A DNA stretch of 64,000 bases, from positions 12,028,001 through 12,092,000 of the forward strand of contig NC_087092.1 of NCBI RefSeq assembly GCF_963855985.1, written 5' to 3'. The notes under the pieces are model-generated. The model was given only the letters and a program-made list of their open reading frames with translations, was not told where the DNA came from and searched no databases. Source of the DNA: Ostrinia nubilalis (Eukaryota; Arthropoda; Insecta; Lepidoptera; Crambidae). Positions within the stretch are counted from its first letter, which is position 1, and each line of letters opens with the position of its first letter. The translations under genes were made by a program, and so were the position numbers. Of this stretch, positions 9,836-19,925 are shown in pieces.

Positions 9836-10451
9836 CTAGTGGCAGCACACATTGGTCAAATACTTTTGACTTGAGACACTGCGATGTTTCAGACGAGAGA
9901 ATTTCACGAAGCTTCCCGAACGCTGCCCAGCCGAGTTGGATTCGACGATTGACCTCTTTCTCGAAGTTGGCCCTACCTAACTGGACTGTTTGTCCCAGGT
10001 ATACATAATTGTCAACAACTTCGAGTGTAGCGTCTCCAACCTTCAGAGGAGTGGGTACAACACGGGCATTTGACATGATTTTTGTCTTGTCTATGTTTAT
10101 TTTAAGACCCACTTGTTGAGAGGCTCTACTGAGGCCATCGAGCATTGTGTTGAGGTCCTCCACGGTCTCAGCTATGACTACGATATCGTCCGCGAAACGA
10201 AGGTGGGTGATATACTCGCCGTTGATATTTATGCCAAATCCGCTCCAGTCCAGAAGCTTGAAAACATCTTCCAGGGCGGTGGTGAACAGTTTCGGAGATA
10301 TGACATCTCCCTGTCTCACTCCTCGCTGCAACTGGATAAGTTTCGAGTTCTGATCCTGGAGGCGGACCGACATTGTGACGTTTTCGTACAAGCCCTTCAG
10401 CACTTCGATGTATCTATAGTCAATTTGGCACCGTTGGAGAGACTGTAGCAC
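9810..10451 (-). pseudogene. RTE reverse transcriptase palm fragment
   Basis: The 213-residue frame holds the second half of the RT core: RGVRQGDVISPKLF (motif 4/B), then LRFADDIVVI with the FADD catalytic box, then NIDKTKIM and YVYLGQTV (motifs D and E). Between 10451 and 10663 the sequence still resembles RTE (a word like LPEQAGF can be read) but it is out of frame. The frame ends just before the C-terminal YGSETW block, which is picked up in another frame. Confidence 0.85.
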
Positions 10452-10662
10452 TGCCCAGGTCAGTCGAAGGCTTTTTCATAGTCCACAAACGCTTAAGTGG
10501 CTGATTATAATCTGCCGTAGCGTATGTATGTGGTATATGGTACTAAAGCCTTTTCGAAAACCGGCTTGTTCGGGAAGCTGGAAGTCGTCGAGCCTGCATG
10601 CGAGACGGTTCGTGATGACTCTCGAAAACAGGTTGTAGAAATGGCTCAGAAGTGAGATGGGT

Positions 10663-11470
10663 CTATAAATTTTTCAACAAGGTTTTGTCGCCTTTTTTGA
10701 AGAAAAGTTTTACCACACTTCTGTGCCATGCCGTAGGCGTTTTTCCCTCAAGTATGACGGAATCGAACAGCCTCTGAAAAACCTTTAGTACCGGCGTTCC
10801 GCCTGCTTTCAGAAGCTCAGCCGTAATTCCATCATCACCCGGTGCCTTGTTGTTTTTCAGCAGTTTGAGAGCCATTCTAATCTCGTACAGACTGACGTCC
10901 GGGATATCTTCGGTGTAGTGTCGGGTCAATCTAGCTTTTGGGTCTTCAGCTAGATTTGGGAAGTACACTCGTGTATAATTGTCCATAGAACTTCTCAACT
11001 TCTTCCAATAACTCAGGCCCCGACGAGATGTCTCTGCCATCCTCGGTCTTCAGCTTGGTCAGTTGACTTTGGCCAACAGACAGATCCCTTGCGAACACTT
11101 TAGAGCCTTTGTTACGCTCAATCGCCTCTTTAATACGATCTGTATTAAATTGGCGTAGGTCGCGAGTCAAAGACTTGGAGATCTGTCTGTTAAGACGCCG
11201 ATACTGAGCAGCATCTTCAGAGGACTGCAGAACCAAGTTTCGTCTCTCTTCTATAAGTTTATTGGCGAGGTCAGAGATCTTTTTGGTTTCTTTTGAACGA
11301 CGGGTTTTAAAGAACTTAGACCCAGTCGTTTGGACAATTTCTACGAACCTGTCATTGTATTCGTCCACATTTTCGCAGTCTCCTAGGCATTCGAAACGAT
11401 TTTGCAACTCGAGCTGAAAGCTTTCGGGGTTTTGGAGTTGGATGGGCGCTGGGCGGAGCGTAGACTTCAT
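10663..11470 (-). pseudogene. RTE linker and N-terminal reverse transcriptase fragment
   Basis: Two overlapping frames (10946-11470 and 10663-11040) together cover the region between endonuclease and RT palm. The first is helical and charged, with a KSTLRPAPIQ start that in RTE elements directly follows the endonuclease. The second contains RT blocks ALKLLKNNKAPGDDGI, AELLKAGG and WHRSVVKLFFKKGDK. The frame change near 10950-11040 and the end at 10663 are lesions relative to an intact RTE protein. No function is expected. Confidence 0.8.
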
Positions 11471-11529
11471 CAGTCAAGCTTCACAACGGTAAAATGGACC
11501 GGGAGCTATGTATGGCTCTGGAAATATCC

Positions 11530-12030
11530 TCATATACATATAGTCTCCACTTCGTCGTCAGGGTGTTCCGTGGTCGGTGCGTATACCTGTATGACCTTCA
11601 GCGAATACCATTTGGTAATAAGGTACGCTACCCTCGCCGAAATACTCTCGATCTGGACCACGTTGTTGACAAGGGACTTGTGGACGATAAACCCGACACC
11701 ACCCTGGGACTGTTGGTCGCCCTCCCGGAAATAGAGCAGGTTTCCGGATTTCAGGATTATGGTGTCCTCCCCCTCTCTTCGGACTTCGCATAATCCTACG
11801 ATATCCCACCGCAACCTGCTCAGTTCTTCCTCGAGTTCGGCGAGCCTCACGTCAGGCCGCAGCGTGCGAGTGTTAAATGTTGCCAGGGCCAGAGGTCGTC
11901 GGGGTTGGTAGCCTGTCGGTACCCGGTGATTCTTAGCACCTCTCGCCCCACCGTTACCGTGACCGCTACCGTGGCCCGGGATAGTGGGGCCGCCGGGGAC
12001 TAGGGGCCGTGTTTTTTTGTGTCTCTTCAT
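11530..12030 (-). pseudogene. RTE endonuclease domain, N-terminal half only
   Basis: This frame encodes the start of an exonuclease-endonuclease-phosphatase domain, which nicks the target DNA to prime reverse transcription. Visible blocks are ATFNTRTL (catalytic Asn), LCEVRR (catalytic Glu), GGVGFIV and VIQVYAPT. The frame then ends at about DDEVE. The later catalytic blocks, GDFN and the SDH triad end, are missing; the next recognisable sequence begins with the inter-domain linker. The missing part corresponds to roughly 100 residues. The first 45 residues are rich in Gly, His, Pro and Arg and may derive from the leader. Confidence 0.8.
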
Positions 12031-13049
12031 GAGGGTATTTTGCCTTAATCGCCACGCTTGGCAGGCGGGTTAGAGATCGCAGTTTTTTTTGTGAGGTTTC
12101 ACACGCATACGCTGCTGCCCGTCCGGTGCTGCAGGGATTTTGTCGCCTATTACGACACGCCTCCTGTTGGCGGTGGGGAAGAGTATTCTTTATGGCCGTC
12201 CCCCCCACACGGCACTTGTTGTTTACGTGTTTAAAAATAATAAGTGGCAAACCTCAGGACAAAGTATAAGTAAGTGATTGTTGCAAGCAATAAAGAGAAA
12301 GTATAGCAGACTGATTTATGTAACTAAGGAACAAAGAAGGAAAAGTAACATGATGATTCTTTTTATTTAGTTTAAAAACTAATACTGAATTTAGCAGATT
12401 GATTGCTGAAACTAATGAAGAAGAAAAACCATGGTAGGCTGATTGTTAAACTTTTAAAGAGAAAGTGTATGCTTCTTAAAATTAATGAAGAAGAGAGATA
12501 AACTAATAAAGAAGAATTTTTGTCGGACTGATTATTATAATTAAAAAACAGACTGATTTTTTTGTGCCATTACATTCTTAAAATTTAAATAAAACAGTTA
12601 AGAAAAAGATACAGTATTTTATTGTTTTCACATCTCTGACTCTTATTGTATATAAAACATTTCAAATGTAGAAAGTTATTTCATTAAAAGGTCCATACAG
12701 CTAAATAGCCCTGTAGAGTTTATCGTTTCTTTGAGATACGGCAGATCCGCTGCCTGGGAACTGAAGTCAACTTAAATAAGCCATACATTTTACCTTCCTG
12801 ATACAACATTTCTGCAGCTCGATATTAAAAAATCAATTGCTGTAACTAGTCAAAAGTCAATGAAGTAGTAACTCTAGAATATTCCAATCACCTTTATTAA
12901 ATAAAGTTTAATTAGTAGAAAAAACATGTAAAATTTCAGCGTTCTAACTTTCTTAATTTAAGATTTATGAATTTTTGAAATAGTTTTTTTGCTCTGGTGT
13001 AAAATCGGACTTTTTGAGATACGACAAAATCGCTTTCTGCCGTCGATAT

Positions 13050-14893
13050 GAAGTATACAGTGCCTTTTTACATCAAACGGTAGGTATTGGATTATTATCT
13101 CAAATGGAATGGGATCCTATCTAAGCTCGGCAATTTCACCTTTTTAAATAAATAAATATGCGACTCGTAGCTTGTTGCAGCCCTAATACACCGTTTTTAC
13201 TTTTTGCACATAAATATTAGGTAGTTTTCAATTTTCGACAACACAGTTGGCGAGAATTTTTAATATACGAAAATGCACGTTCTTTTTTTAAATATTATAA
13301 TGACGTAATGATTGGCGAATGAAAAAAATAAAAAAAGGAAAAGTTTGACATTGACGGATGGCATGTAAATTTTTTTGTTCGCGGTCGTCACAAGTGGAAT
13401 AATTTATTTTTGTAAGTTGATATTAAATACAAAGCAATGTAGCTAACTATGGACCTGTGACAATGACAATATTATAACTTGAAGTTAGAGAACTTGCCTC
13501 TCTTGATACTGGATTTGATTTCTAGATGAGTAAAATGAATATTCTAAAAATGAATCTAAAATTCTTAAAAAACAATACCCATTCAAATGAGGCTACCTAA
13601 AAAGACTTATTTATGAAAATCAGTGGTTTTTTTTTTTTTTTTTTTTTTATATTAGTGCTACTGAAATGCACTTTGGTTTGAAATTCTGTAACTCTGTACT
13701 CACTGCCTATTCTTTATTATTTATTTACCTACATTTGAATAAAACTACGAGTAGGTAGGTACTGCACAACTGCTCACACAATACGAATGCAGCATACAAT
13801 ACTTAGTTCATTGGATACGTGTGTCCTATTTTCGCTTGCCGCATAACTTAACATGACAAGCACAATACTTGCAAGGAGGTTACAATGTCACAACTTGTAA
13901 TATAGTTTTACAATGCCAATGAGTGCAGATTGACGTTCTGTAAGATGAACTCAGTGCGAGAGTCTTTTGTTTTTGGCAGTTATTTCTTTCTTACAACATG
14001 TAGGAGATGTCGCAGTCTATTTACAGTATAAACAAATGAAAATCTTGCTGGAACCACATCAGAAAACATCTCTTCATATCTCTACTACATCGTTGTTTAA
14101 GATCTAAGTTCTAATACCGCGTAAAATCTTATCTAGAAACTTTAAAAGAAACTAAAAAACCTGGACATTAACACTATTTAAAAGATTTCTTCCCAAAGGG
14201 AATATTGATAGCATTATAATTATCTTTTGTTTTCTTCCTTTTTGACTTTCATTAAGTTTCAAACCACAAAGAAAGGAATTGTTATTCGAAGTAATAATAC
14301 AAATCGCGGGCACCATTTATAAACCACATCTGCCATTTTCAGTCCGTCCTTACCTATCGTCCGACCAGGTAACGACCTCTCAAGCCGAATCTGCCTGATC
14401 ACCGTCATAAACGTCAATACCTCCGATAATCCCATTTGTGTACAAATCCCAGTATTGTTCGCTGCAATTAGTTTAGCGCGGGTGAACACACTGTCTGACA
14501 TTAGCCGCCCTTGTCCGCCCGCCAAAGGTCGCGTACACACAGCGGATATTGCGTGTTACGGTTTTGAGACATTTTTTTTTGTGATGTCACTCTTTACTGG
14601 TGACATCTGCGATCATGTTTGTCGTAATTTTAATGATGAGTTGAAGTAACTCGGTTATTTATGGAGGGGGTTTTGTGGAGGAAATCGGCTTTGCGATAAG
14701 ATGGCGATTTTAGAAAGTGTGCATATGACTCTCCTTATTGCAGTTGTAGCATTTTCGTTGTTTGAGCATTCTAAATTGATCCGAAAATCAAAAAGACAAA
14801 AATTATAGTTTTGATCACAGAAATTTAACTTTAAGGACCTAAATAATATAATTTATGGCCGTATAAGTTTATAAGTAATAGAACAGTTATGGT
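13050..14893. other. Non-coding stretch between the TIR element and the piggyBac-type element
   Basis: I see no gene, structured repeat or recognisable transposon in this AT-rich segment apart from the T run at 13627. Short frames at 14259-14540 and 14455-14649 have no recognisable domain. Confidence 0.6.
13627..13648. repeat. Run of 22 T
   Basis: A homopolymer of 22 T lies in otherwise unremarkable AT-rich DNA. It could be the poly-A tail of an old minus-strand retroposon, but no retroposon body is recognisable next to it. Confidence 0.9.
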
Positions 14894-15256
14894 TTAACCT
14901 TTAACTGGTGACATGGTTTTTGTGTAACGTAACTGGTGACGTACGGTCTGAGAGGCCGCTACCGTATCAAGACTGTAGCATAGAAACTAGGTAAGGTAGC
15001 ATACCACAATCTTTAAAAACAGATTACTAGCATATAGAAGAATTAAATTTAAATAAAATAATAAACTCTAAATATCATTTTTAATGCAGAACTTGCTGTT
15101 AAATTATATGTAGTAATAAAAATCAAAAAACTAGAGATGAGATCTATAATCGCAAATAAAGAAATTTAAATCAACAAATTATAACAAAATTAGTATTTTT
15201 TATTATAGTTCTAATGATAATCAATTTAAAAAAACCAATCACACATAGGTAACCCA

Positions 15257-15538
15257 TCATTTTAGAAAACTGGCAGTGGTGAAACTTTTGTATTTTTTAT
15301 TGGCTGTCAGGGCATTTATTGTTTGGCATAAAAGTGGACCGTCATTTTCACTTTCTGACTGATTCTCGTCAATTGGTCCTTCATCTTCAAAAACACTTTC
15401 TTCGGCTTCTGAATCATGGTCACTTTGCTCCTGAACGATGTTTTCGGGAACATATTCGGCTTCCGACCCAATTGAGTCTTCCTTTTCCGGATATTTTTCA
15501 AGTGGCGAATTTTCAAGTCGTTTCATAAAGTATGGCAC
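15257..15538 (-). pseudogene. Acidic open frame inside the piggyBac-type element, possible transposase N-terminal remnant
   Basis: The 93-residue frame is rich in Glu, Asp and Ser, with blocks such as DSIGSEAEYVPE and DSEAEESVFEDEG, and ends with a short basic stretch. Many piggyBac transposases start with an acidic, disordered segment of this kind, so it may be what is left after an internal deletion. None of the catalytic DDD domain or the C-terminal cysteine-rich domain is present. The overlapping frames at 15316-15528 are shadows. The match rests on composition, so it is tentative. Confidence 0.4.
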
Positions 15539-16163
15539 TATATTCCCAACTAATGATCCTACGCTTCTTTTTTGGAGTTATTTAAGTATCAATTGCAAGT
15601 AAAAACTGTAAAAATACGAAAAAACTGTATGAAAAAAATGTCACGTAACTAGGGCACGCAATTCGGATATCCGGATATCCATATTATTCGGATATTCGCC
15701 AAATTTATTATTCGAATAGCATCTACATAATTATTCGGTTTTTTCGAACAATACGAATACGCCTTTCCTATTAAAAACTTGTAAAAATATCCGACCTCAA
15801 ACTACTTAAGCAATGCTAATAATCTATATTAATAATTTCGTCAAGGGGTACGGTAGACTGGATCGAAACCTTATATGAATAACAAAGCATTAAAAAATAA
15901 CGATTTTGAGTCGACAACATATATCCGCAAAATTCGGATAATGGAGAATTTCGTTAAATTCCGATGGCACTGACAAACAAACCGCTGTCGCCATCTTTAG
16001 TAGTTCACCATCCACTCACTATGCGATCAACGCCAAAACCATAAACTATTTGCTGGGTTGTCATCGATCCATAAATAAATGGAAATCAGTGCGTTTCGCG
16101 ATTTTTATGATAATATACTCTTTGTTGTGTTTTTTCTTTAAACCTGGTATAGTTCCAAAATAC

Positions 16164-16303
16164 TGGACTGTCCTGTCGATGACATTGACAGTGGGGCGCC
16201 ACCGTCAATACCGGATCGCTGGTTCAGATTTTTGCCATGTTGGAAACCATATAGTTGAACGATGGTAGCGCCCCCCTGTCATTGAGTTTGGCGGGACAGT
16301 TCA
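16164..16303. repeat. Palindromic MITE-like inverted repeat inside the hAT
   Basis: Arms of about 44 bases (16164-16207 and 16258-16303) are imperfect reverse complements. They share words such as GGACTGTCC, TGACAG and GGGGCGC, with a spacer of about 50 bases. It has the form of a short MITE. No target duplication could be read. Confidence 0.5.
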
Positions 16304-16417
16304 GCGTGGGTCAGTTATATTGGCCGATTCAACCACAGAAAAAGAATATTAGCCATAACCATAAAAGTTGAAGTTCAAATGTCAATGTCATTTAGTTTCG
16401 CACAGTGATAAATTCCA

Positions 16418-16505
16418 GTGACATGCAATTTTTGTAATGGTAAAATATTTGTAAGAAACTGCAAACAAATGCAAATGTGCAGTCGATGTGTGGAATGCGA
16501 CAACA
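16418..16505 (+). pseudogene. Possible BED-type zinc finger remnant of the hAT transposase
   Basis: One frame reads TCNFCNGKIFVRNC and then CSRC, a C-x-x-C pair followed by Asn and a second cysteine cluster. This resembles the DNA-binding BED finger at the start of many hAT transposases. The LINE fragment begins immediately after it at about 16508, so the domain is interrupted. The call depends mainly on position within the hAT and is weak. Confidence 0.3.
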
Positions 16506-16507
16506 TT

Positions 16508-16947
16508 ATACTCGGTATGGGTGTGAAACGTGGAAGGTCACAAAGGTTATCTCGCACCAGCTGCAGGTCTTCATCAACCGCTGCCTTCGCCGAATTCTCG
16601 GCATATACTGGCCCGAGAAAATCTCCAACGTCGAGCTATTGGAACGCTGCCACGAAATTCCGATCGACCAGCAGATCAAGCGCCGCAAGTGGAACTGGAT
16701 TGGCCACACTCTCCGAAGGGACCCCGATCACATCCCTAAGCAGGCTCTGGATTGGAATCCCCAAGGAAAACGCAAACGTGGTCGACCCAGGCAAACTTGG
16801 CGGCGCACTGTAGCGGACGAGGCGAAGAAGATCGGCAAGACCTGGAGCGAGATCAAGCGAGAAGCTCAAGACCGAACGAGATGGGGGACTGTTGTGGACG
16901 CCCTCTGCCCCATCTAGGGGACATAGGACCATAAGTCAAGTAAGTCA
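16508..16947 (+). pseudogene. C-terminal end of a second non-LTR retrotransposon
   Basis: The frame from about 16508 to the stop at 16917 encodes the tail found after the RT domain in several LINE families: YGCETWKVTK, FINRCLRRILGI, RRKWNWIGHTLRR, NPQGKRKRGRPRQTWRR and a final VDALCPI. It is a 5'-truncated insertion in the hAT. After the stop, about 30 bases of 3' end (GGACATAGGACC, then AAGTCAAGTAAGTCA) recur on the minus strand at 43989-44030, which confirms a dispersed family. The family differs from the RTE at 9.4 kb; I did not assign its clade. Other frames at 16506-16934 are shadows. Confidence 0.8.
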
Positions 16948-16959
16948 TATTTTTGCAGA

Positions 16960-17102
16960 TAATTTCAATTATTGCGAGGGTTGTGGCTTAGAAACAATTA
17001 GGCAGTTAAGAATAAACAAGGCTCGGGCACTATCAAACCTTTTTCCTAAAAAGCAAAAAGCTGCTTCTGCTGCATCACAAGATTTATTTGATGACTTTCA
17101 GG
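16960..17102 (+). pseudogene. Possible hAT transposase exon ending at a GTAAGT donor
   Basis: A short frame (…NKARALSNLFPKKQK…DLFDDFQ) ends exactly at CAG/GTAAGT near 17102, a strong splice donor, and is preceded by a TTTTTGCAG acceptor-like sequence near 16960. This is consistent with an internal exon of the hAT transposase interrupted by the LINE insertion. No conserved hAT motif lies in this piece, so the call rests on position. Confidence 0.3.
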
Positions 17103-17282
17103 TAAGTTAATAGTGTAGGTCACTGAGTAAAGTAAAATAATAATAATAATAAATAAACTTTATTTATCTTTCACAGAGGTATAAATAAATATAGAGGTGG
17201 GAGAATATACCTACACCTACATACATTCACAATACTTATTATTATTTGAATATTTGTCTAAAAATAAAATATATTTCTCTTA

Positions 17283-17358
17283 TTAAACTCAGCTCAGATG
17301 GTAAGAGCGCGACAACGGAGAAGTCGAGGATGTAGGTTCAATTCCTGCATGTGGTGTA
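17283..17358 (+). repeat. tRNA-like sequence, probable SINE head
   Basis: An A-box-like AGCTCAGATGGTAAGAGCG and a B box GGTTCAATTCC lie at tRNA spacing. A T arm can be drawn (GTAGG, loop TTCAATT, CCTGC). The acceptor ends do not pair and the anticodon arm is imperfect, so it is not a working tRNA gene. A retroposed tRNA or the head of a SINE is the best reading. Confidence 0.55.
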
Positions 17359-17672
17359 TTTTTTCATCACATCTTATTAAATTTGTTTAATAAGAGTAAC
17401 AAAATATAGCATTAAAAATTTAAATTAAATCTTTAAATTAAAGCTTTAAATTAGCTATTCATAAATATATTTCTCTTTTAAGGTTGATAACGAAGAGTTG
17501 ACGCTAATCGAGGATTCATAGATGATTGATGATGCTTCTTCGGACAACAAGAAAAAACAGCTACTGTCAGTCAGCAGTGATGATGCTTCTTCGGACAACA
17601 AAGAAAAACAGCTGCTGTCAGTCAGCAGTGGTTTTATTTCTTTAGAAGAAGAAGAGAAAGAAAACATATCAA

Positions 17673-18372
17673 ATGGCGGGCAGACCCCCGAAAAAACGTA
17701 AATATTCAAGCAGGTTTAGTACAGAATATCAGCCCCCCAGGACTAACTATTTATATTTAGCACTTTCAAATAACACCATTCAAGTATCAGTACATTCAGT
17801 TGGTTCTATGATTTATGAATGTGTTCAATGTCAAGCACTTCATTTTTTAGGTGAAAAAATTAAAAATCATTTTAAAAATTGTTGTCATAATGGGAAGGTA
17901 TACATAGACCCAGACAGTCTGAAAGCCAATTCCAGAAATATTATTAGCATTTTTTGAACTAAACAGAACAGATGAAAGTGCTCGACAATATCTTTACACT
18001 GAAATTCCGACACATTTCATGGAAAGATGTTTGGATGAAGCAATTGGTTTCAAACTTCCTCGGCAATTACGACAGCTGTTTGCGTTAATTTGCGTGTTTT
18101 GTGAAGTAACTGATCCAAATGCTCTTTGGGAAAAATTTGCATCACATTTTATCGAAAACTTTCAAAAATCAAAAATACTTATTCAGTTTAGACCACAAGT
18201 GGCACTTATGACTTTACAAGATCCCGCCCTGAAATATTATCCAAACAGTTGGCTTTACAAGAAATTGATGAAACATTAAAACTCCACGGAAAGAGACTAA
18301 CAGATTTCGGACTTCCGGAGCCAGATATTGATGAAAATAGTATTTTCTTATCTGATCCCGTTTCTGACTATT
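17673..18372 (+). pseudogene. Helitron Rep/helicase protein fragment, internally deleted and frameshifted
   Basis: The first frame (17673-17957) carries the N-terminal zinc-binding region of Helitron proteins: YECVQCQALHFLGEK followed by CCHNGKV. After a frame change near 17930 the second frame (through 18279) reads QYLYTEIP, then KLPRQLRQLFALICVFCEV and ALWEKFASHF, which belong to the segment just before the helicase. A third piece reads EIDETLKLHGKRLTDFGLPEP and ends at a stop near 18372. The HUH nuclease and the helicase Walker motifs are absent. It sits inside the hAT, downstream of the tRNA-like repeat. Confidence 0.7.
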
Positions 18373-18654
18373 AATAAGAGTTATTTACATAACCTATATT
18401 AAAGATTGAATTTGATTGTTTTGTTAATTTGTCTTAGTTTATTTTGAATGTTGATTTAAAATAAAAATAATTTGTGTAAAAACATTTGCAGTTTTTATTT
18501 ACCATATTTATTAAACACAACTAACGAAGCTATATGCTATATTTAATATTCTTTGAGAACCGATGACTACAGAAACATCTATCTACATTTTGCACCTAGA
18601 ATAGTGTATTATGAGTCAAATTGCACCCGAGCGAAGCCGGGTTTTCATCTATTA

Positions 18655-18857
18655 AATTACTATTAAATCCTATTGAGCATGCCTGGGATATGCTTCAGAG
18701 AAGAGCTCTTAGGAATTTCCCTGAAGATATGGTGCATGAAAACCAGGTTTTCTTGCGTCTTAGCAGGACTTGGGACAGTATCCCACAACAGGATATTGAC
18801 ACCCTTGTTTTGAGTATGCAGAACCGCTGCAGATGTGTCAGGAGAGTCTTATTATAG
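18655..18857 (+). pseudogene. C-terminal fragment of a Tc1/mariner transposase
   Basis: The frame reads LNPIEHAWDMLQRR, the block that carries the third catalytic acidic residue of Tc1/mariner transposases, then TWDSIPQQDIDTLVLSMQNRC near the usual C-terminus. The rest of the transposase, including the first two catalytic Asp residues and the DNA-binding domain, is not seen upstream. It is a fragment about 65 residues long inside the hAT. Confidence 0.75.
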
Positions 18858-18984
18858 GTGGATCCACGGATTATTAATTTTAAGTTTCAACAATTTTTAT
18901 TAAAAAAATAGTTGTTTTGTTTAGGTTTTGATGTTTCAAAAATAAAGTTATGATTTGTCTGAGTTTTTCCTCAAGTTTTTTTTA

Positions 18985-19925
18985 AATTTTACTTTGGGAG
19001 AAATACAAAGACAGCGCTTTGAAGATGAAAGAGCACAGGCGACGAAGACGTTTAAGGAACAGTTAATAACAAAAAATTATGAATCTTTGCAAGGTGCTGC
19101 TGAGGTATCAAGTCAAACAAAAATTTGGCCGATAACGATAACTTGGAAACGTCTGTTAGGGTGGAGATGGCGTTATTAGATCAAGGCGGTCCAAAAAGCA
19201 TTCACCTACAGTGTGTTTATGATTTTCTACTTATAATTCCACTTACCGAGTGTCGAAGCTGAACATGTTTTTTCAGCTAATAGGTTCTTTTGTGGTGAAC
19301 AGTTTCGGAGATATAACATCTCCCTGCCTAACGCCTCGCTGCAGAAGAATCGCCCTCGTGCTCTGGTCCTGTACTCGGATCGACATGGTGGCGTTTTTTA
19401 CAAGCACTTCAGCAACTCGATGTACCGATAGTTAATACGGCACCGCTGGAGAGACTGTAGCACTGCCCATGCCCAAGTCTCGATCGAATCGAAGGCCTTC
19501 TCATAGTCCACGAACGCCAAGCATATTGGCAAGTTATACTCCTCAGTCTTCTAATTTATATTAACTGACTGATTAGCCCGACGGATTAGCAAGCTGAAGT
19601 GGCAATGGGCAGGGCACATAGTACGCAGAACTGACGGCCGATGGGGCAGCAAGGTTCTGGAGTGGAGGTCGCGTACCGGAAAACGCAGCGTGGGATGTCC
19701 ACCTACAAGGTGGACCGACATCATTAAGGTAGCAGGAAGGCGCTGGACGCAGGCCGCTACCAACCGGGCAACATGGAAAGCATTGGGGGAGGCCTATGTT
19801 CAGCAGTGAACGTCCTATGGCTGAGATGATGATGATGATGATAAGGTTCTTAGTAATCATTTGAGATGTTCTATGAATGATACGTTAGGATGCTCGCAGT
19901 TTCTTACGTTCCTATTTTCTAAACA
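18985..19925 (+). pseudogene. hAT transposase C-terminal region, interrupted by an RTE insertion
   Basis: The frame from about 18985 (EIQRQRFEDERAQATKTFKE) leads into sequence encoding, with a frame change, IIPL and then VEAEHVFSANRF near 19250-19287. This is the conserved hAT dimerisation block (usually SVEAERVFS). The RTE copy at 19290-19843 splits the gene at that point. Sequence after 19852 can be read as a continuation with NDTLGCSQFLTFLFSK, the expected helical end. Frame changes show the gene was dead or has died since. Confidence 0.6.
19290..19843 (+). mobile_element. RTE insertion with 5' inversion, flanked by AGGTTCTT
   Basis: Bases 19291-19551 match the RTE reverse transcriptase region in minus orientation (compare 10283-10520). 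Bases about 19575-19826 match the RTE 3' end in plus orientation, and the insertion ends in a short GAT repeat. The 8-base sequence AGGTTCTT occurs at 19282-19289 and again at 19844-19851, a target duplication. Inverted 5' part plus direct 3' part is the signature of twin priming during target-primed reverse transcription. The insertion interrupts the hAT transposase. Confidence 0.8.

Larger units (their letters stand above)
9405..12250 (-). mobile_element. RTE-clade non-LTR retrotransposon, decayed but nearly full length
   Basis: Reading on the minus strand, fragments appear in the order leader, apurinic endonuclease, linker, reverse transcriptase and a C-terminal tail ending near 9415. They are split by frameshifts and at least one internal deletion, so the copy cannot make a complete protein. 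Motifs match RTE elements: NNKAPGDDGI, AELLKAGG, GVRQGDVISP and FADD. The 3' tail after the stop is CAAAAGAACAAATAAAATCG-like rather than a long poly-A. The insertion lies inside the TIR element at 8797-13049. I could not identify its target duplication with confidence. Confidence 0.85.
8797..13049. mobile_element. TIR element of unknown superfamily, split by an RTE retrotransposon
   Basis: The ends are inverted repeats of about 40 bases. The left starts ATATCGACGGCAGAAAGCG at 8797 and the right end at 13049 is its reverse complement, followed on both sides by a GTCGTATCTCAAAAA block. Removing the RTE insertion leaves about 1.4 kb with no transposase, so the element is non-autonomous. An exact 22-base direct repeat lies at 8974-8995 and 12834-12855. 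Another GAGATACG word with flanking similarity to the end occurs near 12731. No target duplication could be defined, so the superfamily is unassigned. Confidence 0.65.

Noticed and set aside
9412..9874. Plus-strand genes over the RTE end
   Set aside because: The RTE protein reads on the minus strand. The plus-strand frames recur with every RTE tail copy and are shadows.
16506..16934. Several overlapping frames as separate genes
   Set aside because: They are shadows of the LINE C-terminal frame at 16477-16917, which alone shows conserved blocks.
17283..17358. Functional tRNA gene
   Set aside because: The A and B boxes are present but the acceptor ends do not pair and the anticodon loop is the wrong size.
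18621..18640. Helitron 3' end (hairpin CCCGAGCGAAGCCGGG)
   Set aside because: The hairpin resembles Helitron ends, but no CTAG follows and no matching 5' end is visible.
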